Positions 33,256-43,107 of a DNA stretch of 64,000 nt are shown piece after piece (position 1 is the stretch's first letter; each line of letters begins with the position of its first letter). The position numbers and the translations under genes are program-made. Below the pieces are notes generated by a model. The model was given only the letters and a program-made list of their open reading frames with translations, was not told the DNA's origin and did no database searches. Source of the DNA: Polychytrium aggregatum (Eukaryota; Chytridiomycota; Chytridiomycetes; Polychytriales); the NCBI RefSeq assembly GCF_025602895.1, contig NW_026516204.1, forward strand, positions 248,001 to 312,000. Reading direction: 5' to 3'.

Positions 33256-34107
33256 ATGACCATTCGCCACACATCCGACTTTCGCACCGCCGCATTGCGA
33301 TGCTACGCCCTCATCCATAGCCTGCGTAAGGTCGCCTCCATATTCAGTGTATCCAAGAGCACCATCCATCGATGGCACCGAGGATGCAAACTGGATGACC
33401 CATCCCGGGTCCCAGCTCGCAGATCCACTTTCTTCGAGCAGGCATGTCCAGTCATTCGCACCCTGATTGAACAGGACCCGTTCCAGACTGGTCCTGTGTT
33501 GCGATGCAAGCTCGAGTCCATCCTCCAGAGGAAAGTATCACTCTCACTCTGCCACACTGCCATCCACCGAGCAGGTCTCTCACACAAGAGGGCAACACAC
33601 CTCTACAAGTCCAAGCGACTGGATGAGCGAGTGGCACAGTTCAGGGACCAGGTCCGCTCCATCGACCCACGACGATTCGTTTTTGTCGATGAGACAGGGA
33701 TCAGGAAATCCATTTTCCCTCTCTACGGATACTCACCGAAGGGTGCTCCGCTTCGCCAGCGCAATCACATGAAACACAAGTCTGTCTCGGCTGCATTTGC
33801 CATCAACCACTCTGGTGTGCTGCATCGCATGTACATCCCCACATCATTCAAGACACACTCGATGGTCGAGTTCTTTGAGCGAGCGACCTTCCCAGACGAC
33901 TCTGTGATTGTGATGGACAATGTCAGCATGCACAAGACAATGCCTGTCCTGGACTGCATCGAGCGCCGAGGATGGTCAGTGATCTTCACCCCACCTGCCT
34001 CGCCCGACTTCAATCCCATCGAGAACTTCTTTGGGGTTGAGTTCCTCCAATTTGGGGTTGAGCTCCCCAATCACGCCGCCATTTTGACGCTCAAATCCCT
34101 GGCTTGA
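33256..34107 (+). CDS. Tc1/IS630-family DD34E transposase (283 aa)
   Basis: Cut-and-paste transposase of the element. The N-terminus has a helix-turn-helix (LRKVASIFSVSKSTIHRWHRG) for terminal-repeat binding. The catalytic triad is visible: D145 in FVDETG, D221 in VMDNVSMH and E256 in NPIENFF, with 34 residues between the last two (DD34E, as in Tc1). The C-terminus is short, ending LTLKSLA about 27 residues after the glutamate, and contains a duplicated GVEFLQ/GVELPN motif from a ~20-bp direct repeat. Start taken at the first ATG (33256); the frame is open further up to a TTG. It ends 204 bp before the Fanzor ATG, so the two are probably separate transcripts. The frame is uninterrupted, so it could be active in trans on copy 2. 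Confidence 0.9.
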   Translation: MTIRHTSDFRTAALRCYALIHSLRKVASIFSVSKSTIHRWHRGCKLDDPSRVPARRSTFFEQACPVIRTLIEQDPFQTGPVLRCKLESILQRKVSLSLCHTAIHRAGLSHKRATHLYKSKRLDERVAQFRDQVRSIDPRRFVFVDETGIRKSIFPLYGYSPKGAPLRQRNHMKHKSVSAAFAINHSGVLHRMYIPTSFKTHSMVEFFERATFPDDSVIVMDNVSMHKTMPVLDCIERRGWSVIFTPPASPDFNPIENFFGVEFLQFGVELPNHAAILTLKSLA

Positions 34108-34175
34108 ACCTCTCGGCGATTTTTGAACAGGTCGCTTCCCCAACCAGCCCGCGCAGACGGGTTCCTGCTCTCGGG

Positions 34176-34182
34176 TATAAAT
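34176..34182 (+). promoter_or_regulatory. TATA box of Fanzor copy 1
   Basis: TATAAAT 129-135 bases upstream of the proposed ATG at 34311, in the gap after the transposase stop. The same motif sits at the same distance in copy 2. Confidence 0.6.
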
Positions 34183-34310
34183 GCCACACCTTCGTCCTGC
34201 TGCTTTCTTCCCTCATCTCGCCTTGATCTGATCATCGCGCTATTGTACGATAAAGAGAAGTCTCTGCTCTGACCAGTACCACTGGCAGGCATCCAGCATC
34301 CTCTGCCCCC

Positions 34311-36682
34311 ATGCCTCCGAAGCGTAAGGGCACCGGTGATGGCCAGCCTCAGCCACCCAGGCCCAAGAAAGCCAAGTCACAGTCGGAGCCTGTCTCTGTT
34401 CGTATTCTGACCCCACGCATGCTTGGTCGTCTGTTGCTCCGTCGCTCACCACCACTGCTTCTGCAGATCCAATGGATGTCGATCCCACCGAGCCTGGTCC
34501 ATCTACTTCCTCGAGTACCGGCAAGCGATGTCGCCAGTGCGATGGCACCGACCACGAGCGAAGCAACACTAGCAAATGTCCCAAATACCGGCCCCTCAAG
34601 AGTTCTGTCGTCCCTCTCGTGGATGGAAGGTCATCGGCCCCTCAGTTCAGCTGCTTCAAGCAGACGATGGATGGCTGTTGTCTCAATCCCGCTCTCCGCG
34701 ACAAGATCCAGGCCACCGCCGAGGCCATGACCCAGATCCAGTTCGAGGCATCCAGGCTGCTCAACCTGCACATCCTCCGGTGCATCGAGCAGGATCTTCC
34801 CGTCCCCGTCATCTCCAAGTCCACCCCTGCTTTCGTTCGCCAGTGCTTCACGATTGTCGAGGCCGATGCCCTCTCCCCGACCGGGGATATCGAGCAGTAC
34901 AACGAGCATCTGGTCGCTTCCTTTCGCGACTATCAGACCACTCGGCACGCAGACCTGCCTCCGGCCCCTCGTCTGCCTGATGGTGCTCACAGTCAACTTC
35001 TCACCCTGGCTGTCAATGCCTATGCTACCAACTGCACCACCCACCTCGACCTGGCCTACTGGCGACTCCTTCGCCGCTTCTGCGCTGCCGTCTTCCCAGC
35101 CAACAAGCATAAGCACGAAGCCATCGAGGCCTGTCTCGAGCTCTTCGAGAAACCGGACTCGACTCCACCCAAGGCCGATCTCGAGTTCCTCTATCCAGAC
35201 TTTGGCCACATCCTGGACGAGTTTCGGTACAGCAGCGACCAGGACCGCTTCCGGGCCCTCCATCGCCTCTCACACCATGTGGGAATCCTCGCCCGGGACA
35301 AGATGGTCGACAATGTCCACAAGTGGATCGACTGTGACATGCCCGCCCTCCGAGTCACCGAGCTGCAGCGCCAGGCCAAGCTGGACAGCCTCACTACCCA
35401 AGGCATTCCCTCCGACGACAAGAGGTTCACCAAGGCCAAGTCTGAGCTCGGCACCACCAAGTCCAAGATCAACAAGCTGGCCGCCAGGATCAAGTGGGCA
35501 CTCAAGCAGCTCGCCGTCGACGCTCCTCCGGCCGTGTGCACGATAGTTCCTCTATGCACTGCCACGGCCAAGTATGTCAAGATTGACACGGTCACTCTCT
35601 GGCAACTCCTTGACACCGAACATCGTCTTGACCTCACCTGGGACAAGCTCAAGGAAGAAGGTGAGGACGGTGTCAACAACCAGGATCGTCTCTGGCGCAG
35701 CTGCTTCAAGCTGCGTAGTTCCCTCTTCCGTGACCGGGATATCAATCACAAGCTGTTCAACTACGAGATCAGCACCGATGGCATTGGATGCACCATCGGT
35801 CTCGTCAAGTTTGTGCGTCGAACCGATCGCACCGAGACCATCGAGCCTCCTCCGACTGCCGAGCAGCGTATCCAGGCCCACATCGGCGACCCAGACCCCA
35901 ACCGCACCACTTGGATTGGCATCGATCCTGGAGTCGGCTCCATCTTCACGGCGGTCATCCAAGCACCGGGCCACCAAGACGAGGTGGTCTCGTTCTCCAA
36001 TGGCCACTACCAGCACATGTGTGGCCATACGTCCAACACCAAGTGGCACAATATCATGAAGTATCGACTCAGCATCGAGACCTGGATGTCGACCACCCCC
36101 TCGCCCAAGGTGTCGTCCTCGGAAGCCTTCAAGGTCCATCTCACCCATGTCCTGCGACCGGAGCTGCGAGTGCAGCTCGACTTCCACCTTGGCAAGAAGG
36201 CTCGTCACCATCGCTTCACTGGCCACAAGAGACGCCAAGTGGCCGTCGACAGGATGTGCAAGGCCGTCCTGAAGCACGCCCCGATACGGACCGATGTGGT
36301 GATCGCCTTTGGCAATGCGTCATGGCGACAAGGCAAGGGCTATGCATCCAGCCCTCGGAGGCAGCGGTTTGCTCGGTACTTTGAGCAATTCGAGCACCAC
36401 CGACGCCGTCCCAATCACCATCATGGAAGCGTCAAGGTGGCCTCGACGAACGAGTTCAACACCTCGCAAGTGTGCTCCAAGTGCCTGGAGCCAGTTCGGT
36501 TGGAAGGACTCGATGCGCCCAGTGTTGCGAATTCCCACTTTGTCAGGAGCTGCAAGAATCCCAGCTGCCGGACAGTGTGGAATCGCGACGTCAATGCGGC
36601 GCGCAACATGATCACAGTATGCAGGTCGATTGTGGAGATCGGAGAGCGACCGGCGGTCTTCACTCGGAGGCTGCCAAAGTGA
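34311..36682 (+). CDS. Fanzor (TnpB-like RNA-guided endonuclease), copy 1, ~768 aa
   Basis: Eukaryotic homologue of TnpB/Cas12, an omega-RNA-guided DNA nuclease carried by the transposon. Proposed exons: 34311-34401 and 34467-36682, joining in phase across a 65-bp GT-AG intron; without it the frame still opens at 34472 (736 aa). Exon 1 supplies nuclear-localisation-like PPKRKG and RPKKAK. Next comes a zinc knuckle (CRQCDGTDHERSNTSKC), a long helical N-terminal region, then RuvC: D517 in WIGIDPGVGS, GNASWRQGKG, a zinc-finger insert (TSQVCSKCLEP at C700/C703, paired with SCKNPSC), and D738 in WNRDVNAARNM. The catalytic glutamate could not be placed with confidence. All landmarks needed for activity appear intact. 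The gene lies immediately inside the right end; the 87-bp tail to the element end may encode part of the guide RNA. Confidence 0.93.
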
Positions 36683-36769
36683 TCTGTTTTATTTCTTATG
36701 GCTTTGCTTGACGCAAGCACATCACATACTACGTGTTCATGGAAACGGCTATATTTTCTGAATAAAGTG
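36683..36769 (+). ncRNA. Candidate omega-RNA 3' segment, copy 1
   Basis: Short non-coding tail between the Fanzor stop and the element's right end. It is well conserved with copy 2 (CTATATT, CATGGAAACGGC and CATCACATACTAC shared), apart from the 11-bp deletion at the end. By analogy to known Fanzor/TnpB loci, the guide RNA overlaps the ORF's 3' end and runs past the right end into flanking DNA. No fold was computed. AATAAA at 36761 could serve as polyadenylation signal for the Fanzor mRNA in this copy. Confidence 0.3.
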
Positions 36770-36771
36770 TA

Positions 36772-38150
36772 GACGGCAGAGATCGAGGCACAACTCGGGC
36801 GTCGCACAGCCATCAGCAAGCATCGCTTGTGCACGCCTTGCCGGGCTGCATCTGCCGGCTTGGCCTGCTGCTGTTGCATCTGGGGCTGGACTGGGCGAGG
36901 GAGATGGGGACGACGGACCATGGAGGGATGGGGTGGTGCAAGTATCGCAGCGATGCAGATGCTGTAAGCGATGCGGCTGCTTGCAGGCGATGTGGGCGAT
37001 GTGGGCGATGTGGGCGATGTGGGCGATGTGGGCGATGCAAGCGTCGCAGGTGGGGGCGGTTTGTGGACGATGCGATCGGATGCAGCCAGTACACCGTGCT
37101 GAGAAACAGTGGGACAGGCTATTGCGTTCACAAGCACGCCGATGCTATCGTGCACCCGGCCAAGAAGACCAAGTGCATCAAATCGCCTTCCTGGGCGTCC
37201 GTCCATGGAGTCTCCGATGCTCATCGCCCAATCTGCGGTGGATGTGGCTGGCTGGCCGGGCCTTGTTGAGGGGTCTCCACTGCGACCCACTGGGAGGGTT
37301 GATGTGGGGAGAGGGCTTGCGGTGTATTGGCAGAGACGGGCGACATTCGCATGGCGTGCGAGCAGCACCGGCATTCCTCCCCGGCTGCGATGGATCATCC
37401 CGAGGACCGGCATCGTCATGCCCGCAGCCCATGCGATTCATGCCCGCAGCCCATGCATCCAATTCCGTCCTCGCCAGAACCACGGCGCCGGGCGGTGGCC
37501 CTTCGCGTCTTGTCCCTCGTTCCCCCACGGCGTTTGGCGCTCCCATGCCGTGGCGCAGTGGGCCACATTCGAACCACGGGTCGGACCGGACCGGAGCGCA
37601 TCGCCACAACTTTTGCACCAACCGCCGGCGCGCCGCCCGCGTCGATAGCCATGGTCGATAGTCTTGGTCGATAGTCTTGGTCGATAGTCATGGTCGATAG
37701 TCATGGTCGATTGACTTGGCTGTTAACCTTTCCTTGATCATGCTCCTTGGCCAGCCATCGCTTGCTTTTGTCCACCGTCGGTTCACCCACCCACCCGTCG
37801 CCCGCCGTGCTGGCCAACACAAAGCCCGGTTCTCCTCACCAGCCACCCACGAGTATTGCCGACTTTCCCACCCCACTTGCCGCTGTGGCACCCCTGTCCT
37901 GGGCTGTCCTGGCCCATCCTGCTCTCCCCACCAATTGCATCTGCGCGTCGGTCCATTCTGGCCATCGCTCGCCATCGCTCGCCTCACCCGCAGCCCGCCA
38001 GCTCCCATCCCCACGGTTTGTTGGCCGCCGCTCCTTCACTTCCATAAATCCCCTTTGACCCCCCCCCGTCGCTCAAACCTCGTCGCCCTCCCCCGGCTTG
38101 CCGCTCCCCGCTCAGCTTCCCTCACAGGCCCCTCCCCAGATCACAACAAG
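36772..38150. other. Intergenic; GATGTGGGC array
   Basis: Between transposon copy 1 and proline dehydrogenase. A 9-bp unit GATGTGGGC (or close variant) is repeated about six times at 36985-37040, and a TCGATAGTC(T/A)TGG unit about four times at 37645-37710. No gene is recognised. The proline dehydrogenase promoter must lie in the part near 38100. Confidence 0.5.
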
Positions 38151-40417
38151 ATGAGCCCCCTGCTGGCCATGGGCGCCTTCGCTAGAGCAGCGCACATCAC
38201 CGTCAAGTCCCCCACGGCTCGTCTCGGCAACCGCATGTTTGCTTCGAGCACAGACGCCACCACCCATGTCGGTCGGCCGCTGGCCAAGAAAACCACTTGG
38301 GAGCTGTGGCGATCGCTGCTGGTACGAGCCGAGACCACTCAGAGACATGGCGGATGGGATCCTGACGCAGGAATGGGAACAGACTTTGGGCAACGGCTGC
38401 TCCAAGCCATGGCAGTGCCCGCCAGTTGCTCGAGAATCGCTTTGGTCTGGCCTGCCGAGCACACTATTCTGACTCACCCGGCTCTCCAGGTCTTCAGGGT
38501 CTGCACCATCCAGCCGGTCGTCAAGCACGCCGACCGCATCATCGCGGCCTTCGACAGCATCGGGCTGTCGTCGCTCTCTAACCTAGTCATCAAGTACACC
38601 TTCTACAATCAGTTCTGCGCCGGCGAGACCCCCAAGGAGATCAAGTCGCTCATCGACAGCTACCAAGCCAACGGCATTCGCACCCTGCTCGAATATGCCT
38701 ACGAGTCCGATATCGAGAGCCAAAAGTCGGGCGGCATGTCTCCAGGCAGCAGCTCTGTTGTCAAGGCCCTTGCCGATACGATCGACTATGCTGCCCTCGG
38801 CAAGGACAGCTTCACGGCTATCAAGATCACGGCCCTGCTCGATCCGCAGGTTCTGGAGCGCATCAGCAACGTCTGCAACCGCATCCAGGCTTCGTTCTTT
38901 GCCTCTGTGGATCTGGAGCGCACCCCGAGCTTGTCTGCAGCACATTCCAAGAGTGACCTCGTCCGAGTTCTCTCGTCGTTGCTGGACATCCCAGCACAGG
39001 AAGCCGCTGTCCTTGCTGATACGCTGTTCCCAAAGGTGAGCCCCTCCTGAAGCCGGAGTATATCGGTGCATGGCGTGTGTGGGCAATCAAGGCGGAAATG
39101 ACCATACAACATGCGGACACCGCCGTATCAGCATTCAATCACCGCTAGATGAGGTCCTCTGCCTCGCTCACCCAGCATGCCGCTTGCCTTCTCCAGAGCT
39201 CGACTGTCGACTGGGTAGACTTCAGCTCCGTCGTTACCCCCAGTAACCCCGTTCTCAGAGGGCATCTGTCAAAGTTGGCCATCAAGGATGAAACCTTGGC
39301 CTCTGCCGCTGACCTGGATGCCCTGGACAGGACCCTTGAGCACACCAAAGCGCTCTGTACCCGGTCCAAGCAACTCGGTGTTTGGATGGCCGTTGACGCA
39401 GAATTCTACTACTGCCAGCCCGCTATTGACCATATCTCGCGGGAGCTCGAGCGCATCTTCAACAAACCCAGCCAGCCGGGCGACTTGCCCCTTGTCCACA
39501 ACACCCTGCAGTGCTACCGCAAGGATGCCCTGTGGAGACTCAGCGTGGAGTCTGAGCGGGTAAGTACGTCGCTGCTTGCCCTGCATGGGTCCAGGCGGAT
39601 GGTATTGGCTTTGTGCAAGAGCGTCCGAGCTGACATCTGCGATCGTCTGTCTTGATCGACTGCGGACTCTTGATTCTCCTCGCTTCTTCAGGCTCGGCGA
39701 CTTGGATATGCTCTAGGCATCAAGGCTGTTCGGGGTAAGACACATTATCGCACCGTGAGTCCGCTGCGGCATCATCCACTTCCTGGACTGATAGGCGAAT
39801 CTGTTGTCCTGGGACATGGCACCCAGGCGCCTATGTCGTTCACGAACGAGCCAGGGCCAAGACCCTGGGTACTCCCGACCCCGTTTGGCCGACCATCGAG
39901 GGCACCCACTGGTCCTACAACACCATCATACAGCTGATGCTCGAAAAGATCGCCAGCGGCACCAACGCTGGGTTGGTGATTGCCGGGCACAACGAGGAGT
40001 CTGTTCGGAGAGCTCGCGAGAAAATGGCCGAGCTCGGCATCGAGAACGATTCACCTCGAGTCAGGTTTGGCCAGCTCCAAGGTAAGAGGGGCCCCACTTT
40101 GCTCTACGTCAGTGATACTGCCCCCATGCACTTTGCTCTTCGCCAGTGATACTGCTCCGTGCACAGACATCCTCATTCTTTGGCGACCCTTTCGTTGCTC
40201 TGTTGTTTGATGCTCTCCAGGAATGATGGACCACCTCACCCTCTCCTTGGCCAACGATCGCTACCGAGCCATGAAAGCCACCTGCCAGGGCCCGGTCAAC
40301 GTCTGCATCCCGTACCTGATTCGCCGGGCGCAGGAAAACTCCTCGGCCCTCGCTGGTGCTGGGCGAGAGCTGCATGTCATCTGGAGCGAGCTCAAGGCCC
40401 GCCGGCTATTCTTCTAG
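38151..40417 (+). CDS. PUT1: Proline dehydrogenase (524 aa), mitochondrial
   Basis: FAD-dependent enzyme of the inner mitochondrial membrane that oxidises proline to pyrroline-5-carboxylate, the first step of proline use. Six exons close exactly in phase: 38151-38321, 38490-39035, 39197-39559, 39692-39734, 39827-40081, 40221-40417. Landmarks: FRVCTIQPVVKHAD, YNQFCAGETPKEI, LLEYAYESD, MAVDAEFYYCQPAID, NTLQCYRKDALWRL, KAVRGAYVVHERARA, VIAGHNEESV, and the substrate-binding signature PYLIRRAQENSSA near the C-terminus. Residues 1-45 (MSPLLAMGAFARAAHITVK...) are basic and lack acids, a presequence. The whole barrel is present; no damage is seen. Confidence 0.97.
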
Positions 40418-40630
40418 CGATATTGCGGATGTTTGAATCGCGGCGGAGTGAATGTGTGGCAGACCGGCGGGTGGGAAGGCCAAGATGCTGTCCATGCTCT
40501 TGTCCTGCCTGTCTCTGCGCTATGTGTTATGTGCTATGTGCTGTGTGTTGTGTACTGCCCATACCCGATCCCTGGGAAGCACCAGCGTCTCATCCTTCAC
40601 CAAACGACCGCCTCAGGCTTCCATTCAGTA

Positions 40631-40948
40631 GATCCAGAAAGAAACGGGACAGTCGTAGGCTCCAGTGGGCAAGCCGTACGACTATTTCCCGTCCTGGTTG
40701 GCAATCTCTTTGTTTTCGTTGGCTTGGTCTTGAATATACATGGTCGATCTCCTGTGTCGATGTGGGAGTATGGTACATTCACTCGATGTGGGGTGGTGTC
40801 TTTTGCTTGCGGGAGCCATCTGAGAGAGAAAGCGTCCTTGATTCAGATCCAGAAACACATCACTGAATGGTCATGGCCAGCGTGCAATTTGTTGGGGCGA
40901 TAACATACCCGCTCAACGACCAAAATCCGTTTTTTATTGGATTGGCTG
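40631..40948. mobile_element. 318-bp MITE with Fanzor-transposon ends
   Basis: Flanked by TA at 40629-40630 and 40949-40950. The left end reads GATCCAGAAAGAAACGGGACAG, like the right terminal repeat of the Fanzor transposon; the right end, read inward on the minus strand, is CAGCCAATCCAATAAAAAACGG, like its left repeat. The ~80 bp next to the right end also resemble the first bases of the transposase gene in copies 1 and 2, including TGGTCATGGCCAGCG. It is therefore an internally deleted, non-autonomous derivative or close relative of the same family with no coding capacity. Confidence 0.8.
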
Positions 40949-41189
40949 TATTCTGCGCATTCAATCATGAGCGGGGCTGGTTTGTTCATGACCGAGAAGG
41001 GCGAACAAACGCACTTGGCTGCCAACAACATGCCGCCGCCGTGTCACAGCCGCCGCCTCAAGCCACAGGCAAGCCTTGGCCTCCCTCGCCATCACCTTCG
41101 TCCGCCATCACCTTCGTCCGCCATCACCTTCGTCCGCCATCATCTTCGTCCACCATCATCTTCGCCCAACCGTCTCGCGCCCGGCCCCA

Positions 41190-42371
41190 ATGTCGTCCCT
41201 GCCGCTCTACAAAGTCATCGTTGCTGCCGACAGCTCGAGCCCCTCCCAGCAGGCCATCATGCACGGGGTGGAGCTGTGCCAGCGGGTTGCCCCGAACCCA
41301 TGTCGTCTGATCATCATCCATGTCACCGCCCTCAACCCACGGAGCAGTCTGCCGTACATGTATGCGATTTTGACCTGCAATCGGGCCCGCATGGCTGCGC
41401 CCCCATGCCATCTGTCGGTTTATGATCCTGCGCCGTCGCTTTGCAAGTCGATTGATCATCCACGACACCATCCGCCGTTGCATGTCCGCTCATCCTCTGG
41501 CCGATGCGTCCTGCTCGTCCGTTGGCATTGGACCCAACTCATTCGCAGCGACAATATGGAAAAGTCCTTCAATTACGAGATCAAAGTGAGCGAGAAGCAG
41601 GAGATCCAGCTCTGCAAGGATTTTATCGAGCGAAGCGTGGCCGACAAGGTACAGTCCCGGAGCTGAGGACAAACGACATTACGCTGTTGTGAGCAACGAG
41701 GCAACCGCGCCCGCCGGCCCGTCATGATGGTGGTGCTCAGTCCGGGAGATGCGCTTGTCTGGGCTCCGAAGACTCTCTATCGACAGACCCATAACATCCA
41801 CACCCAACTCTGGCTGCCCGTTCTATGCAGGTGCCATACGACTTTGTCCAAATCGAAGGCGAGGGCGACGTCGGCCCCCTGATCGAAGAGGTACGAGCAG
41901 CCCAGCCATCGATGTACAGGGGCTTGAGCAGCGGCTGCAGTGCTGCACCGACCAAAGAGCAATGCCTGTGCTGAAACGGGCGTCCTCTCCTATCCCTATC
42001 CCGATTCCCGTTGCCTCGATCTGCGGCAGTTTGTCAAGGAATCACACCCGGATACCAACATGCTGGTGCTCGGAACACGGAATCTGGGAACTGTCCAAAG
42101 GTGGGTTCCAATCTGGCCGGACGGCGAAAGCTCATAGACTCCTCGGCAGCTCCAGAGCCAAGTGTCAGCGGCGCTTGGAACGCCACAAGCATCCCGCGCT
42201 GCCTCTATCGCCTGCTTTCTCCTGCGCTCTAACTTATCCCCTCGGTTAACCGCTATGCCTCGTCGTCGACCCGGTCGCCGCAGCAGATGGGCGCTGGGGT
42301 CCGTCAGCGACTACTGTCTCCACCACGTAACATGCCCTGTGCTGATTGTCAAAGATACCGCGGCCCAATAA
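41190..42371 (+). CDS. Universal stress protein (USP) domain protein (161 aa)
   Basis: Five exons close in phase: 41190-41359, 41549-41648, 41831-41890, 42030-42100, 42287-42371. The product is one UspA-type alpha/beta domain: beta-1 YKVIVAADSSSPSQQAI, then RLIIIHV, a helix ending IERSVADK, DTNMLVLGTRN, and the nucleotide-loop signature GSVSDYCLHHVTCPVLIVK (G-x2-S pattern for ATP-binding USPs). USP proteins help cells endure stress and often bind ATP; the exact role is unknown. The start is the ATG directly before the conserved first strand. No targeting signal is seen, so cytosolic. Confidence 0.92.
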
Positions 42372-43107
42372 AACCGAGTAGTGCCTGCCTGGCAGCAGCA
42401 GCCACAGCGTCTCTGGATCCGCATCCGCATCTGCATCCGCATCTGCATCTGCATCTGCATCTGCATCTGGATCGGCATCTGGAACTGCATCTGGAACTGC
42501 ATCTGGATCTGGAGTTGAGGAATATATGCAAAAGCGTCAGCAGCTTGCCCTTACCGTCTGCACTCAGCCAGACAACACACCGTCGACACGACAGGCGAGA
42601 TCAGAGTCAAGGTTATGGTATCCTCAGATGCAGCGAGGGTCTCTCGCCACTAGGAGAGGTAAAGCGATTTGACAAAGCATCATTTCGAGTGCATCGGGGG
42701 GGGGAAAGCGCGGGAGGTCTGTGGATAGGGATACTTACCGATTACGGATCCGCGGGCAATCACGGAGCGACATGCCGGTGGCCAAGAACGAGGCTGCGAC
42801 GGCCAGCCATGTCATCGCACCGCAGACTGCATTTGAGCAGACGCAGATGAGAGCAGACGCAGATGAGAGCAGACGCAGGTCAGAGGCAGGTTAGAGCAGA
42901 CGCAGGTGAGAGGCAGGTCAGAGGCATCTCTGGTTCGGCGACATCAGCAAGACCGGCGACACAGAGAAAAAACGCCACGTGAGGCGCAGGCGCGGCGCGC
43001 AGCAGCGCCGCTGATTGGTCTGGCGGTGGTCGTCTCGTCGCCTGCCCGACACGGCTGTCTTTGCGCTTGCCTCTGCAGCCGCCTTTCGATCAGCAGCCCC
43101 AATCTCC
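42372..43107. other. Intergenic, hexamer arrays
   Basis: Holds the hexanucleotide repeat above and, at 42835-42930, a GAGAGCAGACGCAG-like unit repeated several times. The part next to 43108 should hold the SR-protein promoter. No gene is seen. Confidence 0.5.
42415..42512. repeat. (CATCTG/CATCCG)n hexanucleotide array
   Basis: About fifteen hexamer units just downstream of the USP gene's stop codon, varying between CATCTG, CATCCG and GGAACTG-containing forms. Confidence 0.9.

Larger units (their letters stand above)
33172..36769 (+). mobile_element. Fanzor-carrying Tc1/IS630-type transposon, copy 1
   Basis: A ~3.6 kb element bounded by TA dinucleotides (33170-33171 and 36770-36771), as expected for Tc1/mariner/IS630 insertions. 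It contains an intact-looking DD34E transposase (33256-34107) and a downstream Fanzor gene (34311-36682), both on the plus strand. Its left terminal repeat contains AAAAAACGGGACA. At the right end the same core is missing: compared with copy 2, eleven bases of the A-tract and CGGGACA core are deleted, leaving only the outer ACTTTATTCAGAAAA. Homology to copy 2 extends from end to end. Known precedent: Fanzor proteins have been described inside Mariner/Tc1-type elements of eukaryotes. Confidence 0.92.

Noticed and set aside
34311-34730. A 139-codon frame overlapping the Fanzor start as a separate small gene
   Set aside because: Its first 30 codons fit better as Fanzor exon 1; the remainder is the intron read through and an out-of-frame shadow.
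33170-36779. A 9-bp direct repeat TAGACGGCA at both borders of transposon copy 1, looking like a target-site duplication
   Set aside because: In copy 2 the GGCAATCC part is inside the element, so part of the match at the left is element sequence. Only the TA dinucleotides can be defended as a target duplication.
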